Assembly (NCBI GenBank): GCA_033032865.1 | Contig: JAWHQI010000202.1 | Coordinates: 3,038,001-3,102,000, forward strand | Length of the DNA stretch: 64,000 bases | Direction: 5' to 3' | Origin: Dactylorhiza incarnata | Lineage: Eukaryota > Streptophyta > Magnoliopsida > Asparagales > Orchidaceae | Part shown: piece by piece, positions 9,681 to 21,000 of the stretch | How positions within the stretch are numbered: position 1 is the stretch's first letter | Layout: every line of letters starts with the position of its first letter | Position numbers and translations under genes: made by a program | The notes under the pieces: generated by a model | Told to the model about the DNA's origin: nothing | Databases searched by the model: none | The model's input: the letters and a program-made list of their open reading frames with translations, nothing else

Positions 9681-10506
9681 GTCTCGATTATTTTCCTAAA
9701 ATAAGGAGACACAGTTATGAGAATAGGGTTCCTCAGTCTCCTCTTGTGTAGAGAAGCACGGTCTCCATGCAAGGAAAAGGGAACTATCTCTCTCCCGCTC
9801 GAGTTTAAAGATCTCCGAAGAGCAAAGTCTACAATGACCATCCGCTGCTGATCGAGTGCAATAGGAACGATATTCAAAAGCACCGATCCCTTACCGCTCT
9901 ACAGAGGATATTGTTTTTAAGGATGCAATAATTTCTATCTCTTTCTTGTCCATTGTTTTTCATTTTTCTCTTTGTTATGTGTGAAGGAAAATCGACTAGG
10001 GAGGTCATCGGAATCCGGGGAGGATTCCGTAGGAAATTGTCTTGGGAGGACATCTAGATCTAGGTGATGTAGTGGGCTCTAAGACCCTTCCTGGGAGGAA
10101 GGTGAGGAGCGGCTCGAAGACTTTTTCGGGGAGGAAAGGGAGAAACCTAACCGGTCCTTAGATTAGGTTCGGTATAAAAACCTAAGGTCTTTAAATTCAT
10201 CGCCTCTGATCTCCAGCGTCATGGACATCTAAGTCTATTTGTGTGAACAATGTTTTTTAGTATTCAATGATATCATGTTTCTATATTTTTTTAATATAAA
10301 CTGCTTTGATTCTTCTGGTGGAATATTGGTTGGAGCAGTGCGATTCCTGAAATGATATACTATTTCCTTAGCTAACGCCACATGGTAGGGTTATCGTCCG
10401 GCGCTAGCTCCAGAATGTGCATTCCTGTAGTTGTTTATTTAAATCTCCAATAGTTGATTGAAAACCATATTCACCCCCTCTAAGGTTGGCCACCCGATCC
10501 AACAAG

Positions 10507-10518
10507 CGATATCAGAGC
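10507..10518 (+). other. Primer binding site of element I (initiator tRNA-Met type)
   Basis: CGATATCAGAGC differs at two bases from the consensus TGGTATCAGAGC seen intact at 24309. It lies two bases after the LTR, as in element D. Confidence 0.7.
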
Positions 10519-10555
10519 GGTTTTACTTCAAAAAGGGTTAAACTCCTGAAGTAAG

Positions 10556-10741
10556 ATGGTCAATGTAAATCATGCTTTCCATGATGGTCAAGGTTTGAGT
10601 AGACCCCCATTGTTTATGGGGAGTGACTACCGCCACTGCAGAACTCGAATGAAAATATTCTTGATGACTCAAAACATGGATGTCTGGGCTTTAGTTGAGT
10701 CAAAATATACTGCACCTGTTGTTGTTTCCAAGGTGATCTGG
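10556..10741 (+). pseudogene. gag, N-terminal part (element I)
   Basis: The frame starts with ATG 38 bp after the primer site. Its first 50 residues are typical of SIRE-type gag: a RPPLF motif near residue 17, then MKIFL and WALVESKYTAP. Gag forms the particle that packages element RNA. The frame is cut after about 60 codons where insertion J begins, and it resumes at about 11767. The start is chosen from position and match to the known gag N-terminus. Confidence 0.75.
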
Positions 10742-10744
10742 AAG

Positions 10745-11770
10745 TGATCAAGAGATTTGTCTCACTTCCAACGCGATATTAGCCTATGCGGTCACACACA
10801 AGAGTGTTTGGAGATGTTGGAGGAAGGATTGTGTTGGTCTTACTCATATTGGATATAAGTGAAGGACCAATCCTACGACATATTGGAGTTGGGTTGAGTC
10901 GACTGAATGCTCCATAGGTATTGTGAATATTGTATACAGTATGTTGGCAAGTTTTCAAGATGAGTCGTTGAGAATGTCTCGATGAAACTTATCTCAGGTC
11001 GTCGAAAGGGTTCATCGAATGGTCTCGACAAACTATATCAATTCGTCGAAATGTCTGGACAAATTTGATATCTTCGTCGAAACAATTCGTCGAATGGTCT
11101 CAACAAATTAAATCTACTTGACAAAACAGTTCTTCGAATGGTCTCGATGTAATATATTAATTCATCAAAGTGTCTTGACGAATTGGATATCTTCGTCGGA
11201 TGGTCTCGACGAATCAAATTTTCTCGATGAATTTATTCACTGAATTATCTCGACGAATTCATCGAATGGTCTCGACGAATTAGCTATACTCGATGAATTT
11301 TGTTTACTCCAATACTAGTCTCGGGTTTGTGGATAGCTTCTCTCTTGCCTGGGATATAAATAGATCACAATTTTATGCCCTAGATTTAATCTCCCCTTTT
11401 GCAATTTTATCAGGGAAACAGAAGGATTATGAAGAACCAACGGAAGAGTTTCGACCGGCTTCAATCCCGCCGCCGCCTTTCCACTTGTCGGATCTAACAG
11501 TCCGTGGGAAACGTAGAGGGTTTTTCTTCTCCGACCTAGTTCTTGTGCGACAAGAAGCTAAGGTTCTTCTTCACTCGTGTGGACTTCCATATAGACATCG
11601 ATTGAATCTGTACTTGGAACTCAGGGTTTGTCTTCAGGATTTTGTTGTGGAGCACCTCGATTGAGTATTGACTCAATCCCATTTAGGTATATTGCAAAGT
11701 GCTGCTTCTCCTATTTCTTGATTCATGAAATCGCAAGATCCTTTAAATGTTTAGGCTTGTTCTTATTTGT
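10745..11770 (+). mobile_element. Insertion J in gag, probably a solo LTR
   Basis: About 1 kb of foreign sequence separates two halves of gag. It holds a TATA box (TATAAATA, 11355-11362) preceded by a 330-bp TCGA array (10955-11300). This is the same LTR architecture as in elements I and E. No coding trace, primer site or second LTR is seen. The exact ends and target duplication are unclear; GTTGTT flanks both sides (about 10728 and 11801). Confidence 0.55.
10955..11300. repeat. TCGA array in insertion J
   Basis: Words such as TTCGTCGAA, GGTCTCGACGAA and CATCGAATGGTC recur more than fifteen times. They end about 55 bp before a TATA box. Many are near-palindromic. Confidence 0.8.
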
Positions 11771-13310
11771 ATATTCTGCTGCGTGCATTTGATGTGTTGT
11801 TCAAAGAAAACCAAACAACACCTACTATCACCGTAGGCAAACAAGTGTTGGAAAAACTACGTGTTAAATGGGATGACGCAGATAAACTAAACTGCACCAA
11901 CAATGTGAAAGCAATAAATTCTCTTTTTTGTGCGTTAGATAAAACTAAATTTAATTGTATATATAATTGCGAAACTGCTTATGATATTTGTCGATTGCTT
12001 AAGCTAACGCATGAAGGTACTTCCAATGTGAAAGAGTCGAAGCTATTTCGACTAGAATCTGAATACGGACAATTCTGGATGGAGATCACATCGAAAGACT
12101 TTCTCTAATGGGGACTTGTTGTGAAATTTCCTGCGATCTCTTCCTCCACGGTTCAACCAAAAGGTGACCGCCATTACTGAATCTCACAACATCAGCACCT
12201 TGGAAATTGAAAGCCTTATTGGGAATCTGAAAACCCATGAGTTGGAGTTGAAGATTCAAAGCGAGGAATATCCAAGGGAGCCGAAGAAGAAAGTTCTAGC
12301 ACTCAAGGCGGCCAAGGGTAAGGAGGAAGTAGAAGAATCTAACAATGAAGAGAGCCTCTATGTATGAGAATTTAGAAGATTCATGAAAAATCCCAAGATG
12401 CAAGGAAAGTTCAAGAAATTTCTGAAGCAAGGTGCTCAAGAGAAGAAGAGTTGGAACAAACCGTCAAAGGGGATGAAAAGTGACGAAGAAAAATCAGTTC
12501 CAAAATGCTTCCACTATCACAGATCTGGGCACATTAAAAGAGAATGCCCAAAGATACAAAAGGAATAAATGGAGAAAAGAAGCTGGGACAAAGAAAGGAA
12601 GAAAGTGCTTAAAGTGTCAACATGGGACGATGCCGGGTCTGATGAGTCAAACACTTCTGGTTCATGTAGTGAGGATGAGGTAAATCTGTGCCTCATGAGG
12701 AAGCATGACAATGAATTCGATGACGAATCCAGTGTTCAGAGCGACACTGAGGTAACTCCTCCCTCCTACGATGAATTATATGAAACCAATGAACTATTAT
12801 GTAATAATCTTGATGAGGTACTGTTTGAGAAAAATTCCTTCAAGTCTGAAAATAAAAAAAATCAAGAAAGACTTAAGGAATTTGAACAATGAACTCACCA
12901 AATGTGGTAAAGAGAAAGTCGAGTACCATGAGTGTTCTCATTCGGTGGCAAAGATAAATGAACTAAAAGAAAGCTTCTCCAAGTTCTCCTCGAAAGTAGA
13001 AAGTCTTACTAACGAGAAGAAGGATCTGGAGAAAAGGCTTCACATTTTTCTTACACAAGTTGATGAAAATAAAAAGTAGTTCGCTAATCGGTGTGTGATG
13101 CTTGTCACAGAAAACACCGCCTTGAATGCGAGGATTCATGATTTAAACTATGCTGTCCAAAAATTTTGGATAGGTCAGAAATCTCTGGATATGCTTCTAG
13201 GAGAACAGTGCCTCAGATCTGGAAAGTTTGGTCTGGGATACGTAAACGTAGCACTACCACCACAAACTAGTAGTAGCGCCGGCGGTAAGCCATCTCCCAT
13301 AAAGAACTGA
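11767..13310 (+). pseudogene. gag, remainder, with degraded zinc knuckle (element I)
   Basis: Gag resumes after J with DADKLNCTNN and INSLFCALDKT, typical of the SIRE-type capsid-like domain. It runs through several frames and stops (open pieces 11767-12108, 12164-12367, 12383-12568, 12569-12892, 12893-13079). A zinc knuckle at about 12511-12552 reads CFHYHRSGHIKREC, where the second Cys has become Tyr. After it comes an acidic, Ser-rich stretch and a charged region likely to form a coiled coil (12771-13079), as in other SIRE gags. A nonfunctional copy is certain from the stops. Confidence 0.78.
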
Positions 13311-13388
13311 ATTTTTTTTAAGAAAAATAAAAATATAACTGGTGGTTCTAGAAGCACTTCACCTTCTTCAAGCACGAGCACTACAAAA

Positions 13389-14190
13389 ATGAAAAGTGTG
13401 GCATCCACTACTTATACCTTGTGTGCCAAATGGAAAAAGTTTGGTCACACTTTCGGTTCATGCTTTAGGAAAGGTCAAAAGAAAACAATGCAAGTCTGGG
13501 TACCGAAGTCGTCTACCTATAATATGGGTGGAACAATTTGGGTAACCAGATCTTTACCCACAACTTCTTTCTAGGTATGTTAACAGGCGAAAGATAAGGA
13601 GAACGTGTGGTACTTGGACTACGGTTTTTCCAGGCACATGATGGGAGATGAAGACAAATTCCTTAGCCTGGAGAAGAAGAAAGGAGGAATGGTGACCTTT
13701 GGAGACAACATCAAAGGATGCATTCTAGGTGTTGGCACCATAGGTAACAAGGAATTATCTATTTCAAATGTATTGTTTGTAGATGGTCTAAAACATAATT
13801 TAATTTCTATTAGTCAATTATGTGATAAGGGTTTGAATGTTTTGTTTGAAACCACTACAAACTCATGCAAAATTTTAGACGCTAAAATGAATATCGTGTT
13901 GCTCACCACACTTAGAAACCATAATGTCTATACCATTAAGTTTAAGGATTTATCCTTTTCTAATCTAAGATGCTTAATAGCAAAAAATGAGGAGGTAGAA
14001 CTTTAACATAGGAGGCTTCGACATTCCGAGAGTAAATTAATAGTCAAACTATCAAAAGAAAAGCTAATCTGTGGTCTTCCACAACTAAATGGTAGTTTGA
14101 CTTTTGCATGTACACCATGTCAAAAGGGCAAGTTCTCTAAATCAACTTTCAAAAGCAAACCTGACATTACCACTTCTAGACCACTATAAT
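13389..14190 (+). pseudogene. Second knuckle, protease and pre-integrase region (element I)
   Basis: A second knuckle-like motif, CAKWKKFGHTFGSC, lies at about 13422-13463. The retroviral-type aspartic protease begins near 13605. Its active-site triad, normally DSG, reads DYG (WYLDYGFSRHM), which would abolish activity. The later stretch GLKHNLISISQLCD is a known landmark of copia polyproteins. The pre-integrase domain follows with a stop near 14004 and a remnant C..C motif at ACTPCQKGK. Protease would normally cut the polyprotein. The copy is dead. Confidence 0.78.
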
Positions 14191-15140
14191 TAATTCACAT
14201 AAATCTTTTTGTTCCTATCAGTACATGTAGTGTAGGAGGTAAACGATATACTTTTGTGTTAATAGATGACTATTCACAATTATCTTGGACTGTCTTTTTA
14301 ACTTCCAAATCTGATACATTTTTTGAATTCTCTACCCTGTTCACTAGATTACAAAATGAAATGTATTTAAAAATAAAACACATAAGGTCAGATCATGGGG
14401 TGGAATTTGAGAATGAAAATTTTACAAATTTTTGCAATAACTTGGGAATTCTGCACGAGTTTTCTACTCCACGCAGTCCACAACAAAATTGATTAGTGGA
14501 AAGAAAAAACCAGACATTGTAAGTATTGGCTCGCACAATGCTAGCCGAGTACAGCTTGCCTCGATATTTTTGTGCTGAAGCGGTCAACACTGCATGCTAT
14601 GTGATGAACCAGACCATGCTTCATCCTATCTTAAAATGTGCTCTATATGAACTGTATTATGATAGAAAGCCGAATGTCTCATACTTTAGAGTCTTTGGTT
14701 GCCCATGTTTAATTCTAAACACCGAGGACCACTTAGGAAAATTTGATGAAAAATCTGACCAAGGCATCTTTTTAGGACACTCTAACACGAGTCATGCCTA
14801 TAGGGTCTACAATAAAACAACCTCGGCTATTGAAGAATCGATTCATGTGTATTTTAATGAAAATACACCAAATAATCAATATAAATCAAATGAAGATGAT
14901 AATGATGATGGTGTACATTTGGAAGATGAGAATGTAGAGAAAGAGGAAGTAGAAGATGATCCAACTCATGCTGAAGGACATAAGCCTCTAAGCACTATAA
15001 TCTTTTCCAAACAACATCCACGAGAACTAGTGATTGGAGAGCCTTCACATGGGGTTAGGACTCGCTCAGCATTGCATGAATCTTTCTCGAATTTATGTTT
15101 TATATCTGAAATAGAACCCAAGAACATTTCAATGAGTTGA
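14191..15140 (+). pseudogene. Integrase, broken (element I)
   Basis: The catalytic core is readable. The first Asp lies in VLIDDYS (about 14250), the second in IRSDHGVEFEN (about 14380), and the Glu in VERKN, right after an in-frame stop that replaces the usual Gly (about 14490). A second stop follows near 14520. The C-terminal part runs open from 14526 to 15140, with FRVFGCPCLILN, and ends in an acidic linker before RT would begin. The rest of pol is lost at the junction near 15150. Integrase inserts the cDNA into the host genome; this copy cannot. Confidence 0.82.
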
Positions 15141-15164
15141 TTTCTACTTCTTGCAAATGATTGG

Positions 15165-16245
15165 ATACTAATGAATAAGAGATTTAGGTATCCAAAGGGG
15201 ACCAAGTGTGGTGGTTCCTTTGGGTACCGAAATATAACGTGTAGGTTTGTGGGTAGTTAGTGATGAATGGGTCCTTTCATGTGAAGTTAATGTTTCATTT
15301 TTAATTTGGGCCTCCATTCAAAATTTGGTTTAGTGTTATTCTTATATGTGAAATTTCCATTGTGATAATCTTTATATTGATGATTATGATTGTAATGATT
15401 ATTGAAAGTATTTTTCATAGGAAATTTGTGAACATTTAATTTTACGTTGGGAGAAGATTGATGTTGTAAATGATAGTAATGATTGTATTTTGGAATTTCA
15501 TTTTCAATCTTTTGAAGTTTTTTATTTCCATTGTTTGGCTTATTCAACTTTTGAGAAATCATATTCAACTTGCTTTTGGATTTTGCATTATATTGAGAAT
15601 GTATGTTTTGAGAATTGTTCTTTATGATTTTCTTAAGCAAGTTGATTTTATTTTTTAATTCATTATTTTTAATCTTTAAATTATGTCTAGCTTTATTATA
15701 AGCCATTGTGCTATTTTTTAAGAATGGAAACAATTGAATCAATATGATTTTGATAGTTATCTCTATATTCATCAAATGTTTCATCCATCTCTTTAATTTC
15801 AATTTTGTAGTCCTTATACGTAGCACAATCATTTTTCAAGGATGAATTTTCTAAACATAATCTTTCATTTTGTTCTTTTATAAAAAGTTCCTTTTCAAGT
15901 TCCTTGTGTTTATCTTTAATATCATTACAATCAGAACAAGGTTTTGTATTTTCAATTGAAGTCACATGAGTAAAGCTAGATAAATCAGATTTTGATTCTA
16001 CTTTAGCTTTTGCTTTTACATTTTTATTTTCTAAGCGCAATTTGCAATTCGCATTTTTTAATTTCTTATTTTGCGCTTTGTGATTTGTAGCAATTGTAAA
16101 GTAGAAATAGAATTGCAAACAATAAGATGATTTGATTTCCTTGCAGTGCTTTTGGATGCTGTGAGATTTGAGCACGAATTTTCTTTGTTGTCTTCATCTA
16201 TTTGGCATTCCTCTTCCAGAGATGGGATTTCTTCTTTTCCATTTG
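15165..16245 (-). pseudogene. SIRE-type gag C-terminal fragment, family D
   Basis: Read on the minus strand, the frame enters from the B reverse transcriptase (see 16058-16846). It continues with a Ser/Glu-rich stretch and a Lys/Glu/Asn-rich coiled coil containing KLRLENK and HKELEKELFI (15711-16175). It shifts frame near 15800 and ends with HKFPMK, EWRPK and VPFGYLN (15165-15832). Element D has the same series at 36615-37316, so both derive from one family. It lacks the gag N-terminus and the knuckle. SIRE gag is usually longer than copia gag because of such coiled coils. Confidence 0.72.
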
Positions 16246-16846
16246 ATGTGCATTTCATGGATCCGTCCATGTACCGACTCACCTTGCCAACGACATAAGC
16301 AATATCTGGCCTTGTGATCGTCAAGTAGATCAAACTCCCAAACAGAGCTTGGAACACCAACGGTTCAGATAAAACTCTTCCCTCATCCTTCCGAAGCTTA
16401 TGATGTTTCTCCAGAGGTATAGAGCTGCTCTTCCCTTCCTCCATGCCGAATCGATTCACGATTCGCTCCGCATATCCTTCCTGAGAAATGAGCACTCCAC
16501 TCTCCCGCCTCTGGACCTCGAGTCCAAGGAAATGGTGAAGCTCCCTCAGATCCTTCATCTCGAATCTGATAGCAAGCTCAGCCCTGAGTCTTGCAACAGC
16601 TTCCTTTGAGTTCCCGGTGACAATCATGTCATCCACATACAGCAGCATAATCACCCGAAGCACCCCCTCCTTCTCGATGAACAAGCTAGAATCAGAGTCT
16701 GAAGCAAAGAATCCACAGAATAAGAGATACTCTGCAATCTTCCCGTACCACGCTCGAGGCGCTTGCTTCAACCCATACAGGGCCTTCTTCAACTTACAGA
16801 CGTAGTCCGGATACTCCTTAGAGATGAAGCCTTGCGGTTGGATCAT
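16058..16846 (-). pseudogene. Reverse transcriptase fragment fused in frame to gag
   Basis: From the 5' end, residues 1 to about 190 are copia RT: ALYGLKQAPRAWY, the catalytic LLYVDDMIVTG (YVDD codons at 16628-16639, intact), HHFLGLEV, and LIYLTITRPDIAYVV. At SRYMDG the sequence switches to a Ser/Glu-rich stretch and a KRKIRN tail, which belong to family D gag. The fusion keeps one open frame of 262 residues. RT copies RNA to DNA; here the thumb and RNase H are missing. The fusion is a by-product of a DNA junction, not a known protein type. Upstream stops at about 16870 and 16996 separate it from the rest of pol. Confidence 0.82.
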
Positions 16847-16996
16847 GAAGATATCCTTGTCAATCTCGTATTAGAAGGCATTGTTCACGTCGAGTTGCCA
16901 AATCTCCCAACCACTTGAAGCCGCCAAGGCAATAATAAATCGAACCGAAGTCATCTTTGCCACTGGACTGAACGTCTTATCATAATCTTCTCCGTA

Positions 16997-17956
16997 CTAC
17001 TGTGAGAACCCGCGAGCTACAAGGCGAGCCTTATACCGCTCGATACTGCCGTCAGCTTTCTTCTTGAGCTTGTAGACCCATTTGCATGTCACAGGAGTGG
17101 TGCCCTTGGGCTTGGGCACAAGAGACAAGGTCTCATTCTTCTCGAGAGCTGCCACCTCTTCTTGCATAGCAATGTCCCAATCCTTCACGCCTCTGGCCTT
17201 CTCAAAGCTCGATGGCTCCCTCTCATCCAGGGGACCAGCGAAGAAGTATGAAACAAAGTTCACCATGTTCCCTCCTGTGTATCGATCTGGTGGTTGAATA
17301 GTCCTCTTCGACCTCCTAAGAGGTTGCTCCTGACTAACCACCTCCTCAGCTGCTTCTTCTGTGCAAGCTCCTCTTCCAGACGAACTTGGAGAATCGCTCC
17401 CCCTGCTTCCAGAACCTGAAGCCTCCATCTCAGAGCTTGACACAGCTGGAGCTCCTGGTGAAACAGGCAACCCCACTTGAAGACTTCCCGCAGCCTTCCT
17501 TGCTTCATCAACCCTGCTCTCCAGTAGTTCAACTCCTGAACTCCCTTTGTAGGAAGTCACTTCATCAAACACCACATCCCGAGATACCACTGATCTCCGT
17601 GTCTCAGGATCCATGCACCTCCATCCTTTCTTTCGCTCATCATACCCAACAAAGACTAGCTTCCTTGCTTTCGCATCTAGCTTTGTCCGAAGAGCATCAG
17701 GAATATGCACATAGCAGGTTGACCCAAACACCCGAAGGTGTGCAACACTCGGCTTCTCCTTGAACATCAATTCGTGAGGGGTCTTCATGTTGATAGGACT
17801 TAAAGGCAACCTGTTGATGACATAAGCTGCACAAGACATTCCCTCCGCCCAGAAGGACTTTGGGATACTCTTAGCATGAAGCCAGCATTTGCAAGTTTTC
17901 GTCAGATGACGGATCTTCCTTTCGGCAACACCATTCTGTTGTGGAGTATGGCACAA
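16997..17956 (-). pseudogene. Integrase C-terminal part, linker and RT start (element B)
   Basis: The frame opens with PQQNGVAERKI, which holds the third catalytic residue (Glu) of the DDE integrase. It then reads ELMFKEKPSVAHLRVFGSTC and VFVGYDERKKGWRC, a Ser/Glu-rich linker, RRSKRTIQPPDRY, and the first RT motif TCKWVYKLKKKADG. It ends at KARLVARGFSQ, followed by a stop. A frameshift at about 17955 separates it from the first half of integrase. At 319 residues it is nearly full length for this segment. Confidence 0.85.
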
Positions 17957-18294
17957 GTAAGCTCTCTCCTGATGCTATGCTTCCTGCAAAAACTTGAAAA
18001 CTCACCAGAGGTGAACTCCCCACCATTGTCAGTTCTCAGTTTTTTAACCCGCAGGCCTAGCCGGCCTTCAACCAGCTCCTTGAACTCCACAAATTTTGCA
18101 AATGCATCCGACTTCTCCTTCAAAAAATACACCCAGACATATCTGGTGTAATCGTCTATCAACACCAACATGTATTTGTTGCCTCCAAGGCTTGGGGTGG
18201 CAGTCGGTCCCATCAAATCACCGTGGATGCACTCCAACGGCACTTTGCACCTTGTTTGCGATTTGTCAAATGGATGTCGATGAGACTTACCAAA
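17902..18294 (-). pseudogene. Integrase, first half (element B)
   Basis: The piece contains IHGDLMGPTATPSLGGNKY, then VLIDDYTRYVWVYFLKEKSD with the first catalytic Asp, and KLRTDNGGEF with the second. After about 100 residues it leaves frame at 17955, just before the catalytic Glu. A stop at about 18294 cuts it from the zinc-binding pre-integrase domain. Both breaks are single events, so the ancestral polyprotein can be followed without doubt. Confidence 0.85.
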
Positions 18295-19167
18295 CTAACA
18301 TCCTTCGCAGACATGACCGTCTCCATAGGAGGACAAGCTAGGTAAGCCATTGACAAGGCCCCTTACCGCCATCGCCTTCAATTTGTCCATGCCTACATGC
18401 CCCATCCTTTCATGCCAGATGGCCGCGCCATCATTGGTCCTCATCTTATCAACATAGGTACTTGTCGATAAAACAAACAAGTCCTTCACCCTCTTGTCGA
18501 CATGAATAACATCTCCCTTTATCTCCGGTTGAGTTTTGAGAAACTTCACTTCTGTTGGGCCAAACAGAACGTGATAACCGGCGTCGACCGCATTGGTCAC
18601 AGAGAAGAGATTTTTCTTCATACCAGGCACGTGATAAACACTCCTCAACGTGAGTGGACCCTTATCACTGCTCAGAGAGACAACACCTTCGTGTTCTACT
18701 GGATGAATAGAATTATCAGCCATAATGATAGCATTGTTACCTGAGTAAGGTGCCAAAGAAGAGAACTTTGATCCATCCCCGGTGAGGTGATGCCCACACC
18801 CTGATTCAACAATCCAGTCCTCATCATAGTTGATGGAAGCCAAGGCCTTAATGGGCATCACCGTTATATTAGACACAAAGGCTCCTCCCCATCCAACTTC
18901 ATCAGACTTTGGCATCTCCTTCTCCACTGCATGTCCCGGTTGAAGATTCACCGGACAATCTTTCTTGAAGTGCCCGGTCTTATTGCATCTAAAGCACCTT
19001 GGTCCCTCTCCTTTCTTCTTCCCATCATACTTAGGGGCATAGCCTCTATCTTGCTGACCTGAAGTGGAGGGTCCATCGTGACCCGGCTTCTTCTTCACCC
19101 ATTTCTTCTTCTTCTTCCCATAGAACATCACATCACTTTCTCCCCCGGAGATAGAAACCCCCGCCAT
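18295..19167 (-). pseudogene. gag C-terminus, protease and pre-integrase domain (element B)
   Basis: After a Lys-rich stretch comes a perfect knuckle, CFRCNKTGHFKKDC (C-X2-C-X4-H-X4-C). The aspartic protease follows, but its usual DSG reads ESG (IVESGCGHHLTG, 18802-18818), a loss of the catalytic Asp. Landmarks VYHVPGMKKNLFSV and WHERMGHVGMDKL lead into the pre-integrase HHCC domain, ending VCEGC before a stop. The ATG used here is internal to the polyprotein, and the true start lies at 19758. Upstream stops at 19168-19239 break the chain. Confidence 0.83.
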
Positions 19168-19239
19168 CTATCTTGCTAAACTTTCTTGCGAAGCAAGAAG
19201 GTTCTCCAGCTCCAACAACGACGGTTGATTTGCCCAACC

Positions 19240-19758
19240 CTAAACTGAAGTCACAAAGGCAAGATACTCCTTCCGCAACCCGCGGATGATATGCCTCTTC
19301 AGTTTTGCCTCAGAGATAGGCTCATCAGGGTCCAACGCAGAAATCTCTGCCGTGAGGTTCTTCATTTTGAGAAAGAAGGTGGAAATAGAAAGATCACCTT
19401 GAGAGGCTTTCACCAACTCATTTTCAAGATATTGTAGCCTCGCTTCATTCTTCTTATTGAACAACCCATCCAAGGATGTCCAAATATCAGCAGTAGATTT
19501 ACATCTGATGATGTGATCAAATAGCTCCGGTGAGATAGCCCTCTTGAGAGTGAACTCTGCCTTAGCATTCGTCCTCCTCCAAAGTCTCACCTCTGCCATA
19601 TTATCTCCTGCTAGAAACACCTCTTGTGTGTCTTCTCCTCCAACTACCTCCCATAGATCCTCGCCAAGCAAGTAACTCTCCATACATGACTTCCATTTTT
19701 TAAAGTTAGTCGATGTGAGGAGTTCAATACCAAGACCTCTTGCGTATCCACCTTCCAT
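19240..19758 (-). pseudogene. gag N-terminal part (element B)
   Basis: The frame begins with ATG about 80 bp after the primer site, the expected place for gag. It has FKKWKSCMESYL near residue 20, then the capsid-like (UBN2-type) core with IRCKSTADIWTSLDGLF, YLENELVKASQGD, and LKRHIIRGLRKEY. It stops after 172 residues; two short stretches with stops lead to the next piece. It would form the particle shell. The match to copia gag is clear; lineage within copia is not assigned. Confidence 0.83.
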
Positions 19759-19836
19759 GGCAATCTAAGTGGTCTCTTCTTCACAAAGACGATGACAACT
19801 CTAGTTGATCACTTCTTATCCACTCTAGAAACCTAC

Positions 19837-19847
19837 CTCTGATACCA
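19837..19847 (-). other. Primer binding site of element B (initiator tRNA-Met)
   Basis: The plus strand shows CTCTGATACCA, so the minus strand reads TGGTATCAGAG, directly abutting the LTR end (TTTTAACA). It fixes the inner LTR boundary at 19848. Confidence 0.85.
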
Positions 19848-20069
19848 TGTTAAAATTTTTGAAAGACCGTTTAGGAGTAAGCAGGAGTTGTACCAACAAG
19901 AGTTATAGCCAAACAACCACAATGCCAAAACAGCAACACAAGAAATCTTTATTGAAACAGAACTGCTTTACACTTCGAGGTATACATGGTGAGACATGAT
20001 TCATAAGAATCACGGAGATGAGAAGAACAAAAAACACACCAAAACTGAAACTGGCGATCTGCCAAAGTA

Positions 20070-21000
20070 GAGACCGCACAGACCGCAAAAAGGCTCAGGT
20101 CGCCCGGCTTGCTCTGCTGTACACCCAGACTGCTTGCACAGTCAGACCGCAGAAACACCTTGAGACCACGCGAACAGAAGCAGACAACCTGCACTGCCAG
20201 ACTGCAATCCCAGACCGCACGAACTGAAGCTTATTGAATTGAACAAAGAACTGAAGCTGTCGCCAGACTGCAACTCTGATCGCCTAACTGCTGAAGGTCG
20301 CCTGATCGCTGAGCTAGCTGCGAATAGCACAAGAACACAATAAACCAGTTCGCTGACAGACCGCAGACGAACTGTTTATTCAAGCCACCAGAAATCACCA
20401 AGGAAGGAGACCGCAACCTGCTGACCGCAAACCTGCGAACACAACAACCGGTTAGCTCACTTCCGAGATCGCACGACTTCAAACTTGAGGCCGCAAGAAA
20501 CAATCCGGGCTTTTGTTCTTGCAATTCTTGTTAGGAATGATGGGCCCTGTACCTCTATTTATAGGCGAGTAGACGAATGTCGTCACCGCACAGAAGAGAT
20601 ACAATCACCACCCATCAGATCGCGAACGGTCTCATAATGCAGACCTCACGAACACAACAATTGGACAAGATTCAGTCCAAGACCGAAGTCAGCAGCAAGC
20701 CGCGCACAAGCCGCGCGGACACAGGATCATCCTTCCTGAGATCGCCAAGACAAGGACGAACATCTGGCCAACTTGAGTCAAGTTGCCAGAACAAACCGAA
20801 CAGACTGCCCAGTAGCAAGACTGGGAGAGCCCGCAGCAGGTCGCCAGAACTAGCGACCAAACCAGGGAATAAACTGTCCGATCACAGCAGATCGCCAGAA
20901 CGAACAAGCAGGGAGAGATCGCAGAACCAAACCGCCAGAGCACCAGCGCAGACCGCGCGGTCTCTGCGGTCTCCAGCCTCCAGACCGGCCGGACTCCCTT
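20070..21000. repeat. Dispersed GACCGC/GATCGCC motif array in LTR B
   Basis: Short CpG-containing words (AGACCGCA, GATCGCCAGA, CAGACTGC) occur dozens of times on both sides of the TATA box at 20556-20563. The composition is far from the flanking AT-rich DNA. Confidence 0.7.
20556..20563 (-). promoter_or_regulatory. TATA box of LTR B
   Basis: The plus strand reads TATTTATA within 'ctctatttataggcga', so the minus strand reads CTATAAATAGAGG. This is a canonical plant core promoter in mid-LTR. Confidence 0.65.

Larger units (their letters stand above)
9029..10504 (+). repeat. 5' LTR of element I
   Basis: It begins TGTTGGAACATGCGG and ends CCGATCCAACA, directly before a primer site. A TATA box lies at 9673-9680. 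The stretch 9120-9660 before it is crowded with TCGA and GCGCTAG words. A C-rich 'ttcaccccctct' block lies near the 3' end. The length is 1476 bp. No second LTR is present. Confidence 0.8.
9029..15150 (+). mobile_element. SIRE/Maximus-type copia element I, 3' truncated
   Basis: The order is LTR (9029-10504), tRNA-Met-type primer site, gag, protease, integrase, on the plus strand. Reverse transcriptase, RNase H, polypurine tract and 3' LTR are missing. After 15150 the sequence switches to a minus-strand gag of another copy. An insertion of about 1 kb (J) splits gag. Stops and frameshifts are spread through pol. Its LTR resembles that of element D at both ends (TGTTGGAACA, CGATCCAACA). Confidence 0.82.
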
